64,000 nucleotides of DNA. Origin: UMGS1851 sp900555605. GTDB taxonomy: Bacteria; Bacillota; Clostridia; UBA1212; UBA1255. Both the position numbers and the translations under genes were made by a program. Shown piece after piece: positions 36,308 to 44,619 of this stretch; positions within the stretch are counted from its first letter, which is position 1, and the number at the start of each line of letters is the position of its first letter. The notes beneath the pieces are model-generated. The model had not been told where the DNA came from. It did no database searches and saw only the letters and a program-made list of their open reading frames with translations. The DNA lies in contig CABROF010000002.1 in the NCBI GenBank assembly GCA_902472555.1, positions 1 through 64,000 on the forward strand. Reading direction: 5' to 3'.

Positions 36308-37468
36308 TCAAGTCCTGCGCCGGGCGATTTCCATTAATCCAAGGGTCGTTATACCTGCAATAAAAGGATGTCCGGGGTCCTCTTTAGCCAATCCCCGCAT
36401 ATCCTCGATCAGCAGCGCACGATCGGCGCTTTTCGGCATATCGATAAAATCACAGACAATTATGCCGCCCAAATTGCGCAGCCGCAGCTGCCGCATAATC
36501 TCCCTGGCGGCTTCCCGGTTAACCGTAATCGCGGTTTCCTCCGGACTTCTGGCAGAAGTGTACCTGCCGGAATTCACGTCAATGACCGTCATGGCCTCCG
36601 TATGCTCGATTACAATATGTGCGCCTGACTTCAGCCAAACCTTCCGCATAAATAATTTTTCGATTTTACTGTCCAATGACTTTACCGCAAACAAATCCGC
36701 AGCGCCTTTTGCCGGCAGACAGGAAATCAGAGAGGCCGCCGCAGGCATATGCTGTCTGAGCTTTGCCGCATATATGCTGTCGTCTGTTATGATTCCCGTA
36801 TAGGTAGATAAGGGATAGGCCTTAATCATTTTACAGGCAAAATCGTCGGAATAAAGCAGGCACGGAGCGGCGCTGCGCTGAACCTCGGCAAAATGATTCC
36901 GGATTTCCCGCCATATCACATATTGCGCCATGGCATCATTTATAATTTCTGCTGCAGGGGCATCTGCGCTGTCTGTACGCAGTACGATGCCGTAGCAGGC
37001 GGAAGATGTGCCCTCCTTTTCTGCGATACATCGTAAAATGTCGTCTCCGATCAGCTGAAGCCGTTCCCGCTGCGGCGGCAGCCCGATTTTTTTTGAGATT
37101 CCGATGCCGCTCTGCCCGGGCAGCAAAACGCAGTATGTCCCGGCTAATTCCGGGTTAAGCTTCAGACGGACGCCCTTTTCGTCCCGCTCATCACTGACGG
37201 CTTGGACAATCACCATACTTCCGGGACGCAGGTCTGCATCGCTGATAAAACCGTTTTTACGCAAACCAATGTCTGCAAACGCAGCGCGGTACGCCTTGCA
37301 GTTTTCTGTAATCCGGGCAGCGTAAATATTTCCCGCCAGCCCCTTCTGTTTTTGAAAAATACGGTATTCCGCCAGTTCTCCGTTTTCTGTCATGGCCATG
37401 GCCGTATTTCCTTTACAGCGAATAATCCATTCTCTGTTTTTTTGATGTCCTGCCTCTGCTGTTATCAT
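36308..37468 (-). CDS. Ribonuclease E/G family protein, short form
   Basis: A 386-residue RNase E/G. The N-terminal S1-like part is GNIYAARITENCKAYRAAFADIG, with FISDADL. The catalytic DNase I-like domain has MTVIDVNSGR and LGGIIVCDFIDM, whose two aspartates are the metal-binding residues. The protein stops at LMEIARRRT, at the point where longer homologues continue into the TRKR and CPxC zinc-link region, so tetramer formation may differ. GGAAGG is six bases upstream of the start. It lies three bases after the sugar transferase gene, so it shares that transcript, although a role in RNA or rRNA processing is expected. Confidence 0.88.
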   Translation of the reverse strand: MITAEAGHQKNREWIIRCKGNTAMAMTENGELAEYRIFQKQKGLAGNIYAARITENCKAYRAAFADIGLRKNGFISDADLRPGSMVIVQAVSDERDEKGVRLKLNPELAGTYCVLLPGQSGIGISKKIGLPPQRERLQLIGDDILRCIAEKEGTSSACYGIVLRTDSADAPAAEIINDAMAQYVIWREIRNHFAEVQRSAAPCLLYSDDFACKMIKAYPLSTYTGIITDDSIYAAKLRQHMPAAASLISCLPAKGAADLFAVKSLDSKIEKLFMRKVWLKSGAHIVIEHTEAMTVIDVNSGRYTSARSPEETAITVNREAAREIMRQLRLRNLGGIIVCDFIDMPKSADRALLIEDMRGLAKEDPGHPFIAGITTLGLMEIARRRT

Positions 37469-37470
37469 TT

Positions 37471-38274
37471 TTAGCCTTCCGAGTTCTCCCGGGATTTATG
37501 TATGGATGCATCTGTACGTCCGAATACGGCGGCTACGGTACGCAGCGCCGTTACGCAATCATGCCAGAGGCTGAAATGCAGGAGACCGTCCAGATTATAT
37601 TTCATTTTTTTCGGCAGAATTTCAGTGATATAGGTCTGTTCAACATTTTGTGATTGTGATAAAAGCCGCGCCTCGTTCCGGAACAGAATGCTGGCCTCCG
37701 ATGTGATCCCTGCAGGAAGCAGAAGCGTCGCTTTCATTTGATTCGTATAGCACGCCACGTATTTTACGACCTCCGGCCTGGCACCTACAAAGCTCATTTC
37801 CCCTTTCAGGATATTGATTAGCTGCGGCAGCTCGTCCAGCCGCGTTCTCCGCAGCATCGCGCCGATCCGCGTCACCCGGGCATCATTTTGTACCGTTACC
37901 TGCGTTCCCTTCTGTTCCGCATCCGCAACCATTGTCCGGAATTTGAAAATACGAAATAGCTTTCCATATCTGGTAACCCGGACCTGCCGAAAGAAGACAG
38001 TGCCTCTCGAAGAACATTTTACCAGAATCCCGATCAGCGCCATAATAGGAAATAGTAAAATGAACAGCAGAAGCGCAAAAAGAAAATCCAGCAGACGCTT
38101 TGCCAGCAAGGCTCCCCGTTTTCGGGCCAGCACCTCATAATATGGCCGCACTTCGTCACATTGCATATTCTCCGGAAGCCGCTCCCATTTTTTTAATATC
38201 ACTGATTGATTCATCCTTCCTATGCGAATTCGATGGCCTGTCAGCTCATTTCCGCAGCTTTCCCGCGGTATCAT
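37471..38274 (-). CDS. Bacterial sugar transferase (undecaprenyl-phosphate glycosyl-1-phosphate transferase type)
   Basis: Up to 267 residues. A membrane-anchoring helix (LLDFLFALLLFILLFPIMAL) precedes the catalytic region with RVTRYGKLFRIFKFRTMVADAEQ in two parts, RRTRLDELPQLINILKGEMS and FVGARPEVV. These are the hallmarks of WcaJ/PglC-type enzymes, which transfer a sugar phosphate onto undecaprenyl phosphate to begin a surface polysaccharide. The start is uncertain: an ATG at 38274 has no clear ribosome site, and one at 38214 directly abuts AGGAAGG. It follows a DegT-family aminotransferase by three bases, which would supply an amino sugar. No flippase or polymerase is nearby. Confidence 0.9.
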   Translation of the reverse strand: MIPRESCGNELTGHRIRIGRMNQSVILKKWERLPENMQCDEVRPYYEVLARKRGALLAKRLLDFLFALLLFILLFPIMALIGILVKCSSRGTVFFRQVRVTRYGKLFRIFKFRTMVADAEQKGTQVTVQNDARVTRIGAMLRRTRLDELPQLINILKGEMSFVGARPEVVKYVACYTNQMKATLLLPAGITSEASILFRNEARLLSQSQNVEQTYITEILPKKMKYNLDGLLHFSLWHDCVTALRTVAAVFGRTDASIHKSRENSEG

Positions 38275-38276
38275 TA

Positions 38277-39485
38277 TTATGGTTTCACAGCAGCAAATGA
38301 TACCTGGAATTGATCGATCACATAGGACACATCATCATCTGTGAGCAAAGTATGCAGCGGCAGCGTAATTTCATTTTCATACTGCCGGTATGCATGGGGA
38401 AAGTCAGCAATCTCAAAGCCGGCGTTCCGATAGGCCGTCATCATGGGCAGCGGTTTGTAGTGCACGTTTGCCGAAACACCGTTTTGCGCAAGATCTGCAA
38501 TAATTTCATTTCGCTGTGCCTCCCCGATTCCCGGAACACGCACCAAATATAAATGACCGCTTGATGTAAAATCACCGCCGGAATGTACAAGCCGCAGTAT
38601 GCCGAGCCGATCCATAGCAGCATCATAGCAGCGGATTATTTCATGCCGCCGTGCCAGAATTTTTGCATACCGTTCCAGCTGCTTCAGGCCCACTGCCGCC
38701 AAAATATCCGTCATATTGCATTTATAGCCCAACGTCATAATATCGTATTCCCAGGCGCCCGGTTTTAATTTTGAAAATGCATCTTTCGTTTGTCCGTGAA
38801 GCGCATGCAGCATGTATTCCCTGTAAAGCGCATCCTGATCCAATCCGGGCCGTTCCCGCCATACCGCGGCGCCGCCCTCTGCCGTGGTTAAATTTTTGAC
38901 CGCGTGAAAGCTGAAGCAGGTACAGTCCGCTGCCTGCCCGCTGCGCTGCCCTTTACGTACGGCGCCGAAGCTGTGCGCACCGTCAGCCAGCACAAAAATC
39001 CGTCCGAAAAGCGCCTGCAGATCATTTGCCGGTACGAATAAATGCTTTTTTGACTCTACTGCCTGATAAATCTTATCATAATCGCACATCTTTCCGCCCA
39101 AATCCACCGGAATCACAGCTTTTGTCCGTTCCGTAATCAGCTCCGGCAGCTGCTCGTAATCCATTTCAAAGGAGTCCGGTGCCGTATCCGCAAGCACGAT
39201 TTTCGCGCCCACATGCGCGATTACCGCGGCTGTAGCTGTATAAGTATACGCGGAAGTAATCACTTCATCTCCCGGCCCGATTCCTAAGACACGCAGTGTA
39301 ATCTCCATTGCAGCTGTGGCCGAATTCAGGCACACCGCCCGGGGACAGCCCGTATATGCGGCAAGCTTTTCTTCCAGCAATTTTGTGCGCGGTCCAGTAG
39401 TGATCCACCCCGACCGCAGCGCCTGTACGACTTCTTCAATTTCCGCGTCGCCGATATCCGGCGGCGAAAAAGGTATTTTTCTCAT
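38277..39485 (-). CDS. DegT/DnrJ/EryC1/StrS family PLP-dependent sugar aminotransferase
   Basis: A 402-residue PLP enzyme that aminates nucleotide-linked keto sugars. IPFSPPDIGDAEIEEVVQAL and GWITTGPRTKLLEEKLA are the family N-terminus. The PLP lysine is in FSFHAVKNLTTAEGGAAVW, and the cofactor phosphate-side motif is CLNSATAAMEITLRVLGIGP. DGAHSFGA holds the ring-binding aspartate. The start has AAGGGGA 11 bases upstream. Together with the sugar transferase encoded just after it, it suggests a small surface-glycan module, perhaps for a bacillosamine-like or related amino sugar; the exact product is unknown. Confidence 0.92.
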   Translation of the reverse strand: MRKIPFSPPDIGDAEIEEVVQALRSGWITTGPRTKLLEEKLAAYTGCPRAVCLNSATAAMEITLRVLGIGPGDEVITSAYTYTATAAVIAHVGAKIVLADTAPDSFEMDYEQLPELITERTKAVIPVDLGGKMCDYDKIYQAVESKKHLFVPANDLQALFGRIFVLADGAHSFGAVRKGQRSGQAADCTCFSFHAVKNLTTAEGGAAVWRERPGLDQDALYREYMLHALHGQTKDAFSKLKPGAWEYDIMTLGYKCNMTDILAAVGLKQLERYAKILARRHEIIRCYDAAMDRLGILRLVHSGGDFTSSGHLYLVRVPGIGEAQRNEIIADLAQNGVSANVHYKPLPMMTAYRNAGFEIADFPHAYRQYENEITLPLHTLLTDDDVSYVIDQFQVSFAAVKP

Positions 39486-39610
39486 ATGATTCTGTATCCC
39501 CTTTATGTTTGAGCTGCAGCATCAAACCTTTTGTATTATATCCTAAAATCAGGATTTGTAAATACGCGGAAGGCTGCCGCCGAATGACACCATAGCAGGC
39601 TGAATACAGC

Positions 39611-39663
39611 AAAAGAAGAAATCGCCGGGGCGTCAAAAGCGGCGCCGGTAGATTTCTTCTTTT
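39611..39663. terminator. Long bidirectional terminator hairpin
   Basis: AAAAGAAGAAATC (39611-39623) and GATTTCTTCTTTT (39651-39663) are perfect complements over 13 bases. The interior is GC-rich with CCGG on each side. T-rich sequence ends each arm on its strand. It lies in the 280-bp gap between the anti-sigma gene and the aminotransferase; nothing coding was seen there. Confidence 0.7.
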
Positions 39664-39693
39664 GCAATGCCTCAGGGCTATAATACTGTGCGC

Positions 39694-39756
39694 AAAGCCG
39701 GCGGCCCTTATGCGGCGTTTTATAACAGCCGTTTTTTATAAGGCGGCGCTGGCTTT
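39694..39756. repeat. Imperfect inverted repeat downstream of the anti-sigma gene
   Basis: AAAGCCGGCG (39694-39703) and CGCTGGCTTT (39747-39756) pair with one mismatch, and TTAT/ATAA pairs lie further in. It is just after the anti-sigma stop. No T-run follows, so a terminator role is unsure. Together with the next hairpin it makes a structured 150-bp gap. Confidence 0.45.
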
Positions 39757-39766
39757 AAAGGTACCG

Positions 39767-40756
39767 TTATTCAGCTGTAGCAGACGCCTGATCACTGTCC
39801 GTATATACGATCTCATATCCGGTACAGGTTTCAATCACATAATTTACAAAGGCCTGCGCCTTTTCTTCGCCGATGTAAAACGCCTTCTTTGTATCAAGAA
39901 TATTGGTCTCAAGATAGCCGTCCTCCGTAATCCAAAAAGCAATGTTTTTATATCCGAGCAAAGGAATATCTACGCCGATATCCATTAATTTTACAGGGAT
40001 ATACGTCTGCGGATTATGTGCGGTATTCACAAGGGAGGGATCAGATAAAAGCATTTCCCATACCGCAGCGTCTGCTAAGTCTGTAAACTCAACGGTGCTG
40101 AAACGCTCCCCGTTCCAGGAATGCGTATACCAAGCAGAACCGAAGGAAACGGTTTCTCTTAAATTCAAAGCTTCCAGAAATTCACCCAGGGTCTTCGGCT
40201 GATAGTACGAATTCACATAAACATAATAATCGTTTTCACCCTCAAATTGCAGCGCCACGGCGCATGCATCCGATATGCCGTTAATTGCATAAAGAGAAGC
40301 GGCAGCAGTATATTCCTTCTCTGTATACACATCCACGCCTTTTAATGTTGCCGTACCGAGGGCAGCGCCGATCATATCAGCAGATATTTCCGTAACGCGG
40401 CTGGAATACCGCTCATGCCGATATTCTGCTTCAAAGAACTGCTGGCAAATCGCCATTTCCTCCCAGCGGGGAACCGGAAATCCCACCTCGCCCTTATCGT
40501 CACGCGGCATCTCCTTAATCATCCATCCATGATCTTCAACGCTTTTTCCGGGGGTTTTTGTAAAAAGACCACCCTGAACGGCAAAAATGGTACCGATGAG
40601 CAGCAGGCAAAAGCACGCTGCAGCAACGCTCCACTTGATCCAGTCCCGATGCTTGGGCGTTTTTGTCTTTGGCGCCGCTTCTTCCTTTGGCGCCGCTTCT
40701 GCAATCAGCGCATCATCGATCTCATTCAAGATGTGCAGCATACGTTTATTTTTCAT
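39767..40756 (-). CDS. Probable membrane-anchored anti-sigma factor
   Basis: A 329-residue protein encoded right after an ECF sigma factor. Residues 1 to about 40 are cytosolic and contain a PKEEAAPK-rich linker. One transmembrane helix follows (WSVAAACFCLLLIGTIFAV). The rest is predicted to be extracellular, with no domain that I recognise; it contains VYTEKEYTAAASLYAI and a tail ending ATAE. This layout is usual for anti-sigma partners in Clostridia. The start overlaps the sigma factor stop by four bases, which supports coupled translation. Function is assigned from context. Confidence 0.7.
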   Translation of the reverse strand: MKNKRMLHILNEIDDALIAEAAPKEEAAPKTKTPKHRDWIKWSVAAACFCLLLIGTIFAVQGGLFTKTPGKSVEDHGWMIKEMPRDDKGEVGFPVPRWEEMAICQQFFEAEYRHERYSSRVTEISADMIGAALGTATLKGVDVYTEKEYTAAASLYAINGISDACAVALQFEGENDYYVYVNSYYQPKTLGEFLEALNLRETVSFGSAWYTHSWNGERFSTVEFTDLADAAVWEMLLSDPSLVNTAHNPQTYIPVKLMDIGVDIPLLGYKNIAFWITEDGYLETNILDTKKAFYIGEEKAQAFVNYVIETCTGYEIVYTDSDQASATAE

Positions 40757-41313
40757 ATCTCAATCCCCTCTTTCTCTAAAAAAAGCTTCAAACGGCCGCG
40801 CAGTCTAAGCAATACCATTTTCACTTTACTTTCGCTTACGGAAAAATCCTGCGCAATTTCTTTAACCGAGCTCAGATACCAATACCTTCTTACAAATATT
40901 TTACGGCTGTCTGCCGGCAGCGACCAAAGAAAACGATTGATGGCCTCTTTTAAGACAAGCTCCTCTGCCGCGGAAGCGATATGATCCGCTGCCGGAATAC
41001 ACGCCTCTAATTCGTCCAAAGCAAGCGCAACCGCAGCACAGCCTCTTTTCTTGGCATGATTTTTCTCATACCGATCCAATGCAAGATTGCGCGTAATTTT
41101 ACCGAGAAACGAAGCCAGATGTTCCGGCCGGTGCGGCGGCATTGCCGCCCATGCCTTCAGATAAGTGTCATTGGTGCATTCTTCCGCATCTTCATCGCAG
41201 CAAAGAATATGATATGCAATGGAATGGCAGTATCGTCCGTATTTTTTCTGCGTTTCGGATATAGCAGCATCAGCGCGCGCCCAATATAAATCAACGATCT
41301 GCTTATCCTCCAC
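40753..41313 (-). CDS. ECF-type RNA polymerase sigma factor
   Basis: A 186-residue sigma-70 family factor with regions 2 and 4 only. Region 2 has YCHSIAYHILCCDEDAEECTNDTYLKAW and HLASFLGKITRNLALDRY (in segments). Region 4 has LWSLPADSRKIFVRRYWYLSS, VKEIAQDFSVSESKVKMVL and RLRGRLKLFLEKEG. The GTG at 41313 is favoured, with AGGAAG eight bases upstream; a GTG at 41322 lies too close to it. It overlaps the membrane anti-sigma gene by four bases. The stimulus is unknown. No ECF-type promoter was recognised upstream. Confidence 0.9.
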   Translation of the reverse strand: MEDKQIVDLYWARADAAISETQKKYGRYCHSIAYHILCCDEDAEECTNDTYLKAWAAMPPHRPEHLASFLGKITRNLALDRYEKNHAKKRGCAAVALALDELEACIPAADHIASAAEELVLKEAINRFLWSLPADSRKIFVRRYWYLSSVKEIAQDFSVSESKVKMVLLRLRGRLKLFLEKEGIEI

Positions 41314-41464
41314 TGTCAACACTTCCTTTCGTCTTATAAAGGCCTTTCGCCTTAATACACGGAAACCGCACTGCGTCCGTCACTGCTTTCAAAAAATTTT
41401 TTCAAGACGTTCATGATAGCAAGCAGATATGATAAAGGGTACCCGAAATCCCGTCAAATAATAA

Positions 41465-41509
41465 AAACCGATACACTGTGCTTTTTAAAAGCACGGCAGG
41501 TATCGGTTT
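41465..41509 (-). terminator. Terminator after rhaB
   Basis: AAACCGATAC and GTATCGGTTT form a ten-pair outer stem, with an inner GTGCTTT/AAAGCAC stem. On the minus strand TTTATTATTT follows. It ends the dehydrogenase-rhaB operon. Confidence 0.85.
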
Positions 41510-41552
41510 CATTGCAAATGCGGCAGGCAGGGTCAGAAAAGTATAACAGCTC

Positions 41553-43028
41553 CTACCTTTTCTGCAGCTTCAGCAGCACGCCGTAAGCATCCTCCCAGGC
41601 GGCCGTATCAGCAGGTATATATTCCTCCATGGGGAAGGAATTGCGCACCACCTCTCTGGCCTGGGCCAGACTGCCTACCTCTCCCAAGGAAATCAGCTGT
41701 GCGGACAGATTCCCGATGGCCGTTGCCTCAATCGGACCCGCATAAACAGGACGATGAATGGCATTGGCAGTAAACTGGCTCAAAATTCTGTTCTTGCAGC
41801 CGCCGCCCACAATATGAAGCGCCGGGATCCGGTAGCCGACAATGGCCTCAAGCCCTTCAATGGCCTGCCTGTATTTTAACGCCAAGCTTTCCATCACACA
41901 GCGCGTAATCTCGCCTTTGGTCTGCGGCACGGATTGGTTGGTTTCCCGGCAGTATTCCTGAATCTTCTGGGGCATATGGTTCGGCTCGAAGAATCGCAGA
42001 TCATCCACATCAATAATGCTGGCAAAGGGTTTTGCCGCCATTGCGCCGGCATCTAATTCATCAAAGGACACTGACTCGCCGAGCTTCTCCCAATGACGTT
42101 TGCATTCCTGGTGGATCCACAAGCCCATGATATTTTTCAGCAGACGTACATTGTTATTAAAGCCGCCCTCGTTCGTATAATTCAATTCCCGCGTCGTGTC
42201 ATTGATAATGGGCTGTTCCAGCTCCACACCCAGCAGCGACCAAGTACCACTGCTCAGATAAGCGCTCTTTTTATCTATAAACGGCACGGACACCACCGCG
42301 CTGCCCGTATCATGCTCCGCTACGGCGATAACCGGGATAGACGGTACGCCAAGCTCCTCGCACACTGTGCGCGACAGACCGCCGAGCTTTGTTCCGGCAG
42401 GAATCACCTCCGGTAAAATATCCGTCGGAATCCGGCTGTTCAGCGCCTGCATCAGTTCCTTTGCCCAGCAGCCGCGGATAGGATCATACATCTGCGACGT
42501 GCTTGTAATCGTATATTCACAGTACTTCTCTCCGGTCAGAAAATAGTTGAACAGGTCCGGAATGAACAGTAGTGTATCCGCATTTTTGAGAAATACGCTG
42601 TCCTCCTCGGCCATTGCCAGCAGCTGATAAAGCGTATTAAATTTCTGAAAGGCGATACCCGTAGTATCAAAAATCTGCTTTGCAGAAAGACGGCTGCAGG
42701 CCAGCTCGATCATGCCGTCCGTCCTGTTATCGCGGTAATGGACCGGATTTCCCAGCAGTTCTCCCTTTTTGCTCAGCAGACCGAAATCCACCCCCCAGGT
42801 ATCAATACCAATGGAAGCAATCTCCGTGTGTCCCGCATGATAAGTCCTTGTAATCCCCTTCTTCAGTTCATGGAACAGCCGCAGAAAATCCCAAGTAAAG
42901 GTTTGGTTCATAAAAACCGGATCACTCGAGAAGCGATGCGTTTCCGTCAGGGACAATACAGATCCGTCAAATGTACCTAAAATCGCTCTTCCGCTGCTGG
43001 CGCCATAGTCAAATGCTAATAATTTCAT
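41553..43028 (-). CDS. rhaB: Rhamnulokinase
   Basis: FGGY-family sugar kinase of 491 residues that phosphorylates L-rhamnulose. LLAFDYGASSGRAILGTFD is the ATP-site phosphate-1 motif. IASIGIDTWGVDFGLL and NPVHYRDNRTDGM are rhamnulokinase sequences. AEHDTGSAVVSVP, SSGTWSLLGVELEQP and HIVGGGCKNRILSQFTANA form the rest of the active site. The start at 43028 is set by GGGAGG; a longer reading to 43076 would overlap the upstream gene. It forms an operon with the zinc alcohol dehydrogenase. No rhamnose isomerase is in the window; the aldolase step is provided by the fused gene at 34280-36241. Confidence 0.93.
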   Translation of the reverse strand: MKLLAFDYGASSGRAILGTFDGSVLSLTETHRFSSDPVFMNQTFTWDFLRLFHELKKGITRTYHAGHTEIASIGIDTWGVDFGLLSKKGELLGNPVHYRDNRTDGMIELACSRLSAKQIFDTTGIAFQKFNTLYQLLAMAEEDSVFLKNADTLLFIPDLFNYFLTGEKYCEYTITSTSQMYDPIRGCWAKELMQALNSRIPTDILPEVIPAGTKLGGLSRTVCEELGVPSIPVIAVAEHDTGSAVVSVPFIDKKSAYLSSGTWSLLGVELEQPIINDTTRELNYTNEGGFNNNVRLLKNIMGLWIHQECKRHWEKLGESVSFDELDAGAMAAKPFASIIDVDDLRFFEPNHMPQKIQEYCRETNQSVPQTKGEITRCVMESLALKYRQAIEGLEAIVGYRIPALHIVGGGCKNRILSQFTANAIHRPVYAGPIEATAIGNLSAQLISLGEVGSLAQAREVVRNSFPMEEYIPADTAAWEDAYGVLLKLQKR

Positions 43029-43059
43029 AGCAACCTCCCTTTTCATGAGTCTGTTCCCA

Positions 43060-44322
43060 TCAGATCTGCTTTGCATGGTTCAGCAGATAGCGCTCCGCCT
43101 CCGCACTCCACAGCCCGTTATGCCGGCCGCAGATCTCGGCAAGCGCCGCAAACAGCGGATCGGTCTCCCCTGCCTTTTCAAAATCAGCAATCGCAGTCAA
43201 GGGCAGGTCGATGTTTGTGTAAATCAATTTCTTCCCGCCCGGAATCGAAGGCAGGTTCAGAACCGTGTCCACAACGCAGTTCAGGCCTCCGATATGCGTG
43301 ATCATAGAGGCCGTATTCAAAAGTCCTTTTCCCATCATGGACAAAGACTCAATCATGTCATCCGTATTTCCGCCGCTGGTACCCACCAAGTGCGTGGAAG
43401 CGTAATGAACATTATAAAAATTGAGTTCCGCCATAAATTGTGCCTTGGAGGGACCGGCAAAAAAGTTCAGGCAGCCATCCTTTCCCAGCAATCTGTCTCC
43501 CATTTCCACAACCGGACGCACAGGCGCAAATACCATGACGTCGTCAAAGCCCCTGCCCCCCGTTAAATCCATGATATACTGCTCCGCATTTTCAACTGCC
43601 GCGGTGTTGACATATACAAGCTTCACGCCGTTTTTCGCTGCCTCTTCTACCGTATATATAGAAGCCGCCCGCTTCAGCCTTGCATCGTCGATATCCGTTA
43701 CCACCAGCAGACCCGGTTTTCTGTCACAGTGGATCGCATAATCAATGGCGCCGATTCCCATGGGACCCACACCCGCCAGGATTGCCATATTTCCGCCCTC
43801 GACAATGCCCATCTGATGTACATAGCTTCCGGCAGTCGTATGATACATTGCATGGAATGTACCGACGATGCACGACATCGGCTCGGCAACGCTGCCATAG
43901 AAAAAGGAGTCATTATTGTACTCCAGCAGGCAGTTCATTTCCATAACCTCGTTCGGAATCACGACGTAAGTTGCGGAACCGCCGATATATTGGTAAGAAT
44001 ATCCCGGCGCATCCAGACTCCCTTTATAATTCAGCGCCGGCTGGATTGCAAATTTTTGGCCGACGCGGAACTGATTCTGCCATTTTGCCCCCACCTCTAC
44101 GATCTCACCGCAGAATTCATGGCCGATGATCACCGGCTTCTCCGCCACATTGTCCGGTACTCTTTTATGATCGCTGCCCTGCTTGGCGGCCTTATAAGAC
44201 GACATGCACACGCTGTCAGAAATAATATGCGCCAGAATCTCGTCGTCCTTGATTCGGGGCAGTTCAAATTCCTCCAAACGCAAATCCTCTTTCCCATACA
44301 ACCGAACTGCTTTTGTTTTCAT
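43060..44322 (-). CDS. Zinc-binding alcohol dehydrogenase family protein (sorbitol/sorbose-phosphate dehydrogenase-like)
   Basis: A 420-residue MDR-family dehydrogenase. GHEFCGEIVEVGAKWQNQF contains the catalytic zinc ligands, SDSVCMSSYKAAKQG the first cysteine, and ILAGVGPMGIGAIDYAI the NAD(P)-binding loop. The four-cysteine structural-zinc loop of classical enzymes is absent. It resembles SorE-type L-sorbose-1-phosphate reductases more than alcohol dehydrogenases. AGGAGG precedes the start at 44322. It is first in an operon with rhaB, so it may act on a rhamnose-derived or related sugar; the substrate is not known. Confidence 0.82.
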   Translation of the reverse strand: MKTKAVRLYGKEDLRLEEFELPRIKDDEILAHIISDSVCMSSYKAAKQGSDHKRVPDNVAEKPVIIGHEFCGEIVEVGAKWQNQFRVGQKFAIQPALNYKGSLDAPGYSYQYIGGSATYVVIPNEVMEMNCLLEYNNDSFFYGSVAEPMSCIVGTFHAMYHTTAGSYVHQMGIVEGGNMAILAGVGPMGIGAIDYAIHCDRKPGLLVVTDIDDARLKRAASIYTVEEAAKNGVKLVYVNTAAVENAEQYIMDLTGGRGFDDVMVFAPVRPVVEMGDRLLGKDGCLNFFAGPSKAQFMAELNFYNVHYASTHLVGTSGGNTDDMIESLSMMGKGLLNTASMITHIGGLNCVVDTVLNLPSIPGGKKLIYTNIDLPLTAIADFEKAGETDPLFAALAEICGRHNGLWSAEAERYLLNHAKQI

Positions 44323-44386
44323 CTCAAGATCCTCCTGTACTATGTATCTCTGGTTAACAAAATAAACATAAAAAATGCCGTAACCG

Positions 44387-44415
44387 ATTGTACCACACCC
44401 GGACAAAAAATCCAA
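44387..44415 (-). promoter_or_regulatory. Sigma-A promoter of the dehydrogenase-rhaB operon
   Basis: On the minus strand TTGGAT (44410-44415), 17-base spacer and TACAAT (44387-44392), with TGG as extended -10. It lies 65 bases upstream of the start of the dehydrogenase. Confidence 0.65.
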
Positions 44416-44551
44416 TCCTAATATTTCAGCGCAGCCTGCCGCAAAAGCATTTTACAATCTCAGACTCAATCTCAACACCCCTTTCCAAAAAAAGCGCCGT
44501 TTTCTTTGGCTGCCCGTACCGTACATCTCTGCCGTAAAAACAGAGTGAGAC

Positions 44552-44580
44552 TTGTTATCCCTGCCATAATATAGTACAAT
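44552..44580 (+). promoter_or_regulatory. Sigma-A promoter of gpmI
   Basis: TTGTTA (44552-44557), 17-base spacer and TACAAT (44575-44580). It lies 40 bases upstream of the gpmI start and should drive the whole plus-strand group. Confidence 0.7.
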
Positions 44581-44619
44581 ATAAGTGTTTTGACTTATTT
44601 CAATCAGGAGGTTTCAGAT

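Noticed and set aside
39436..39636. Short minus-strand open frame upstream of the DegT gene
   Set aside because: It overlaps the DegT start in another frame, has no family similarity and no ribosome site.
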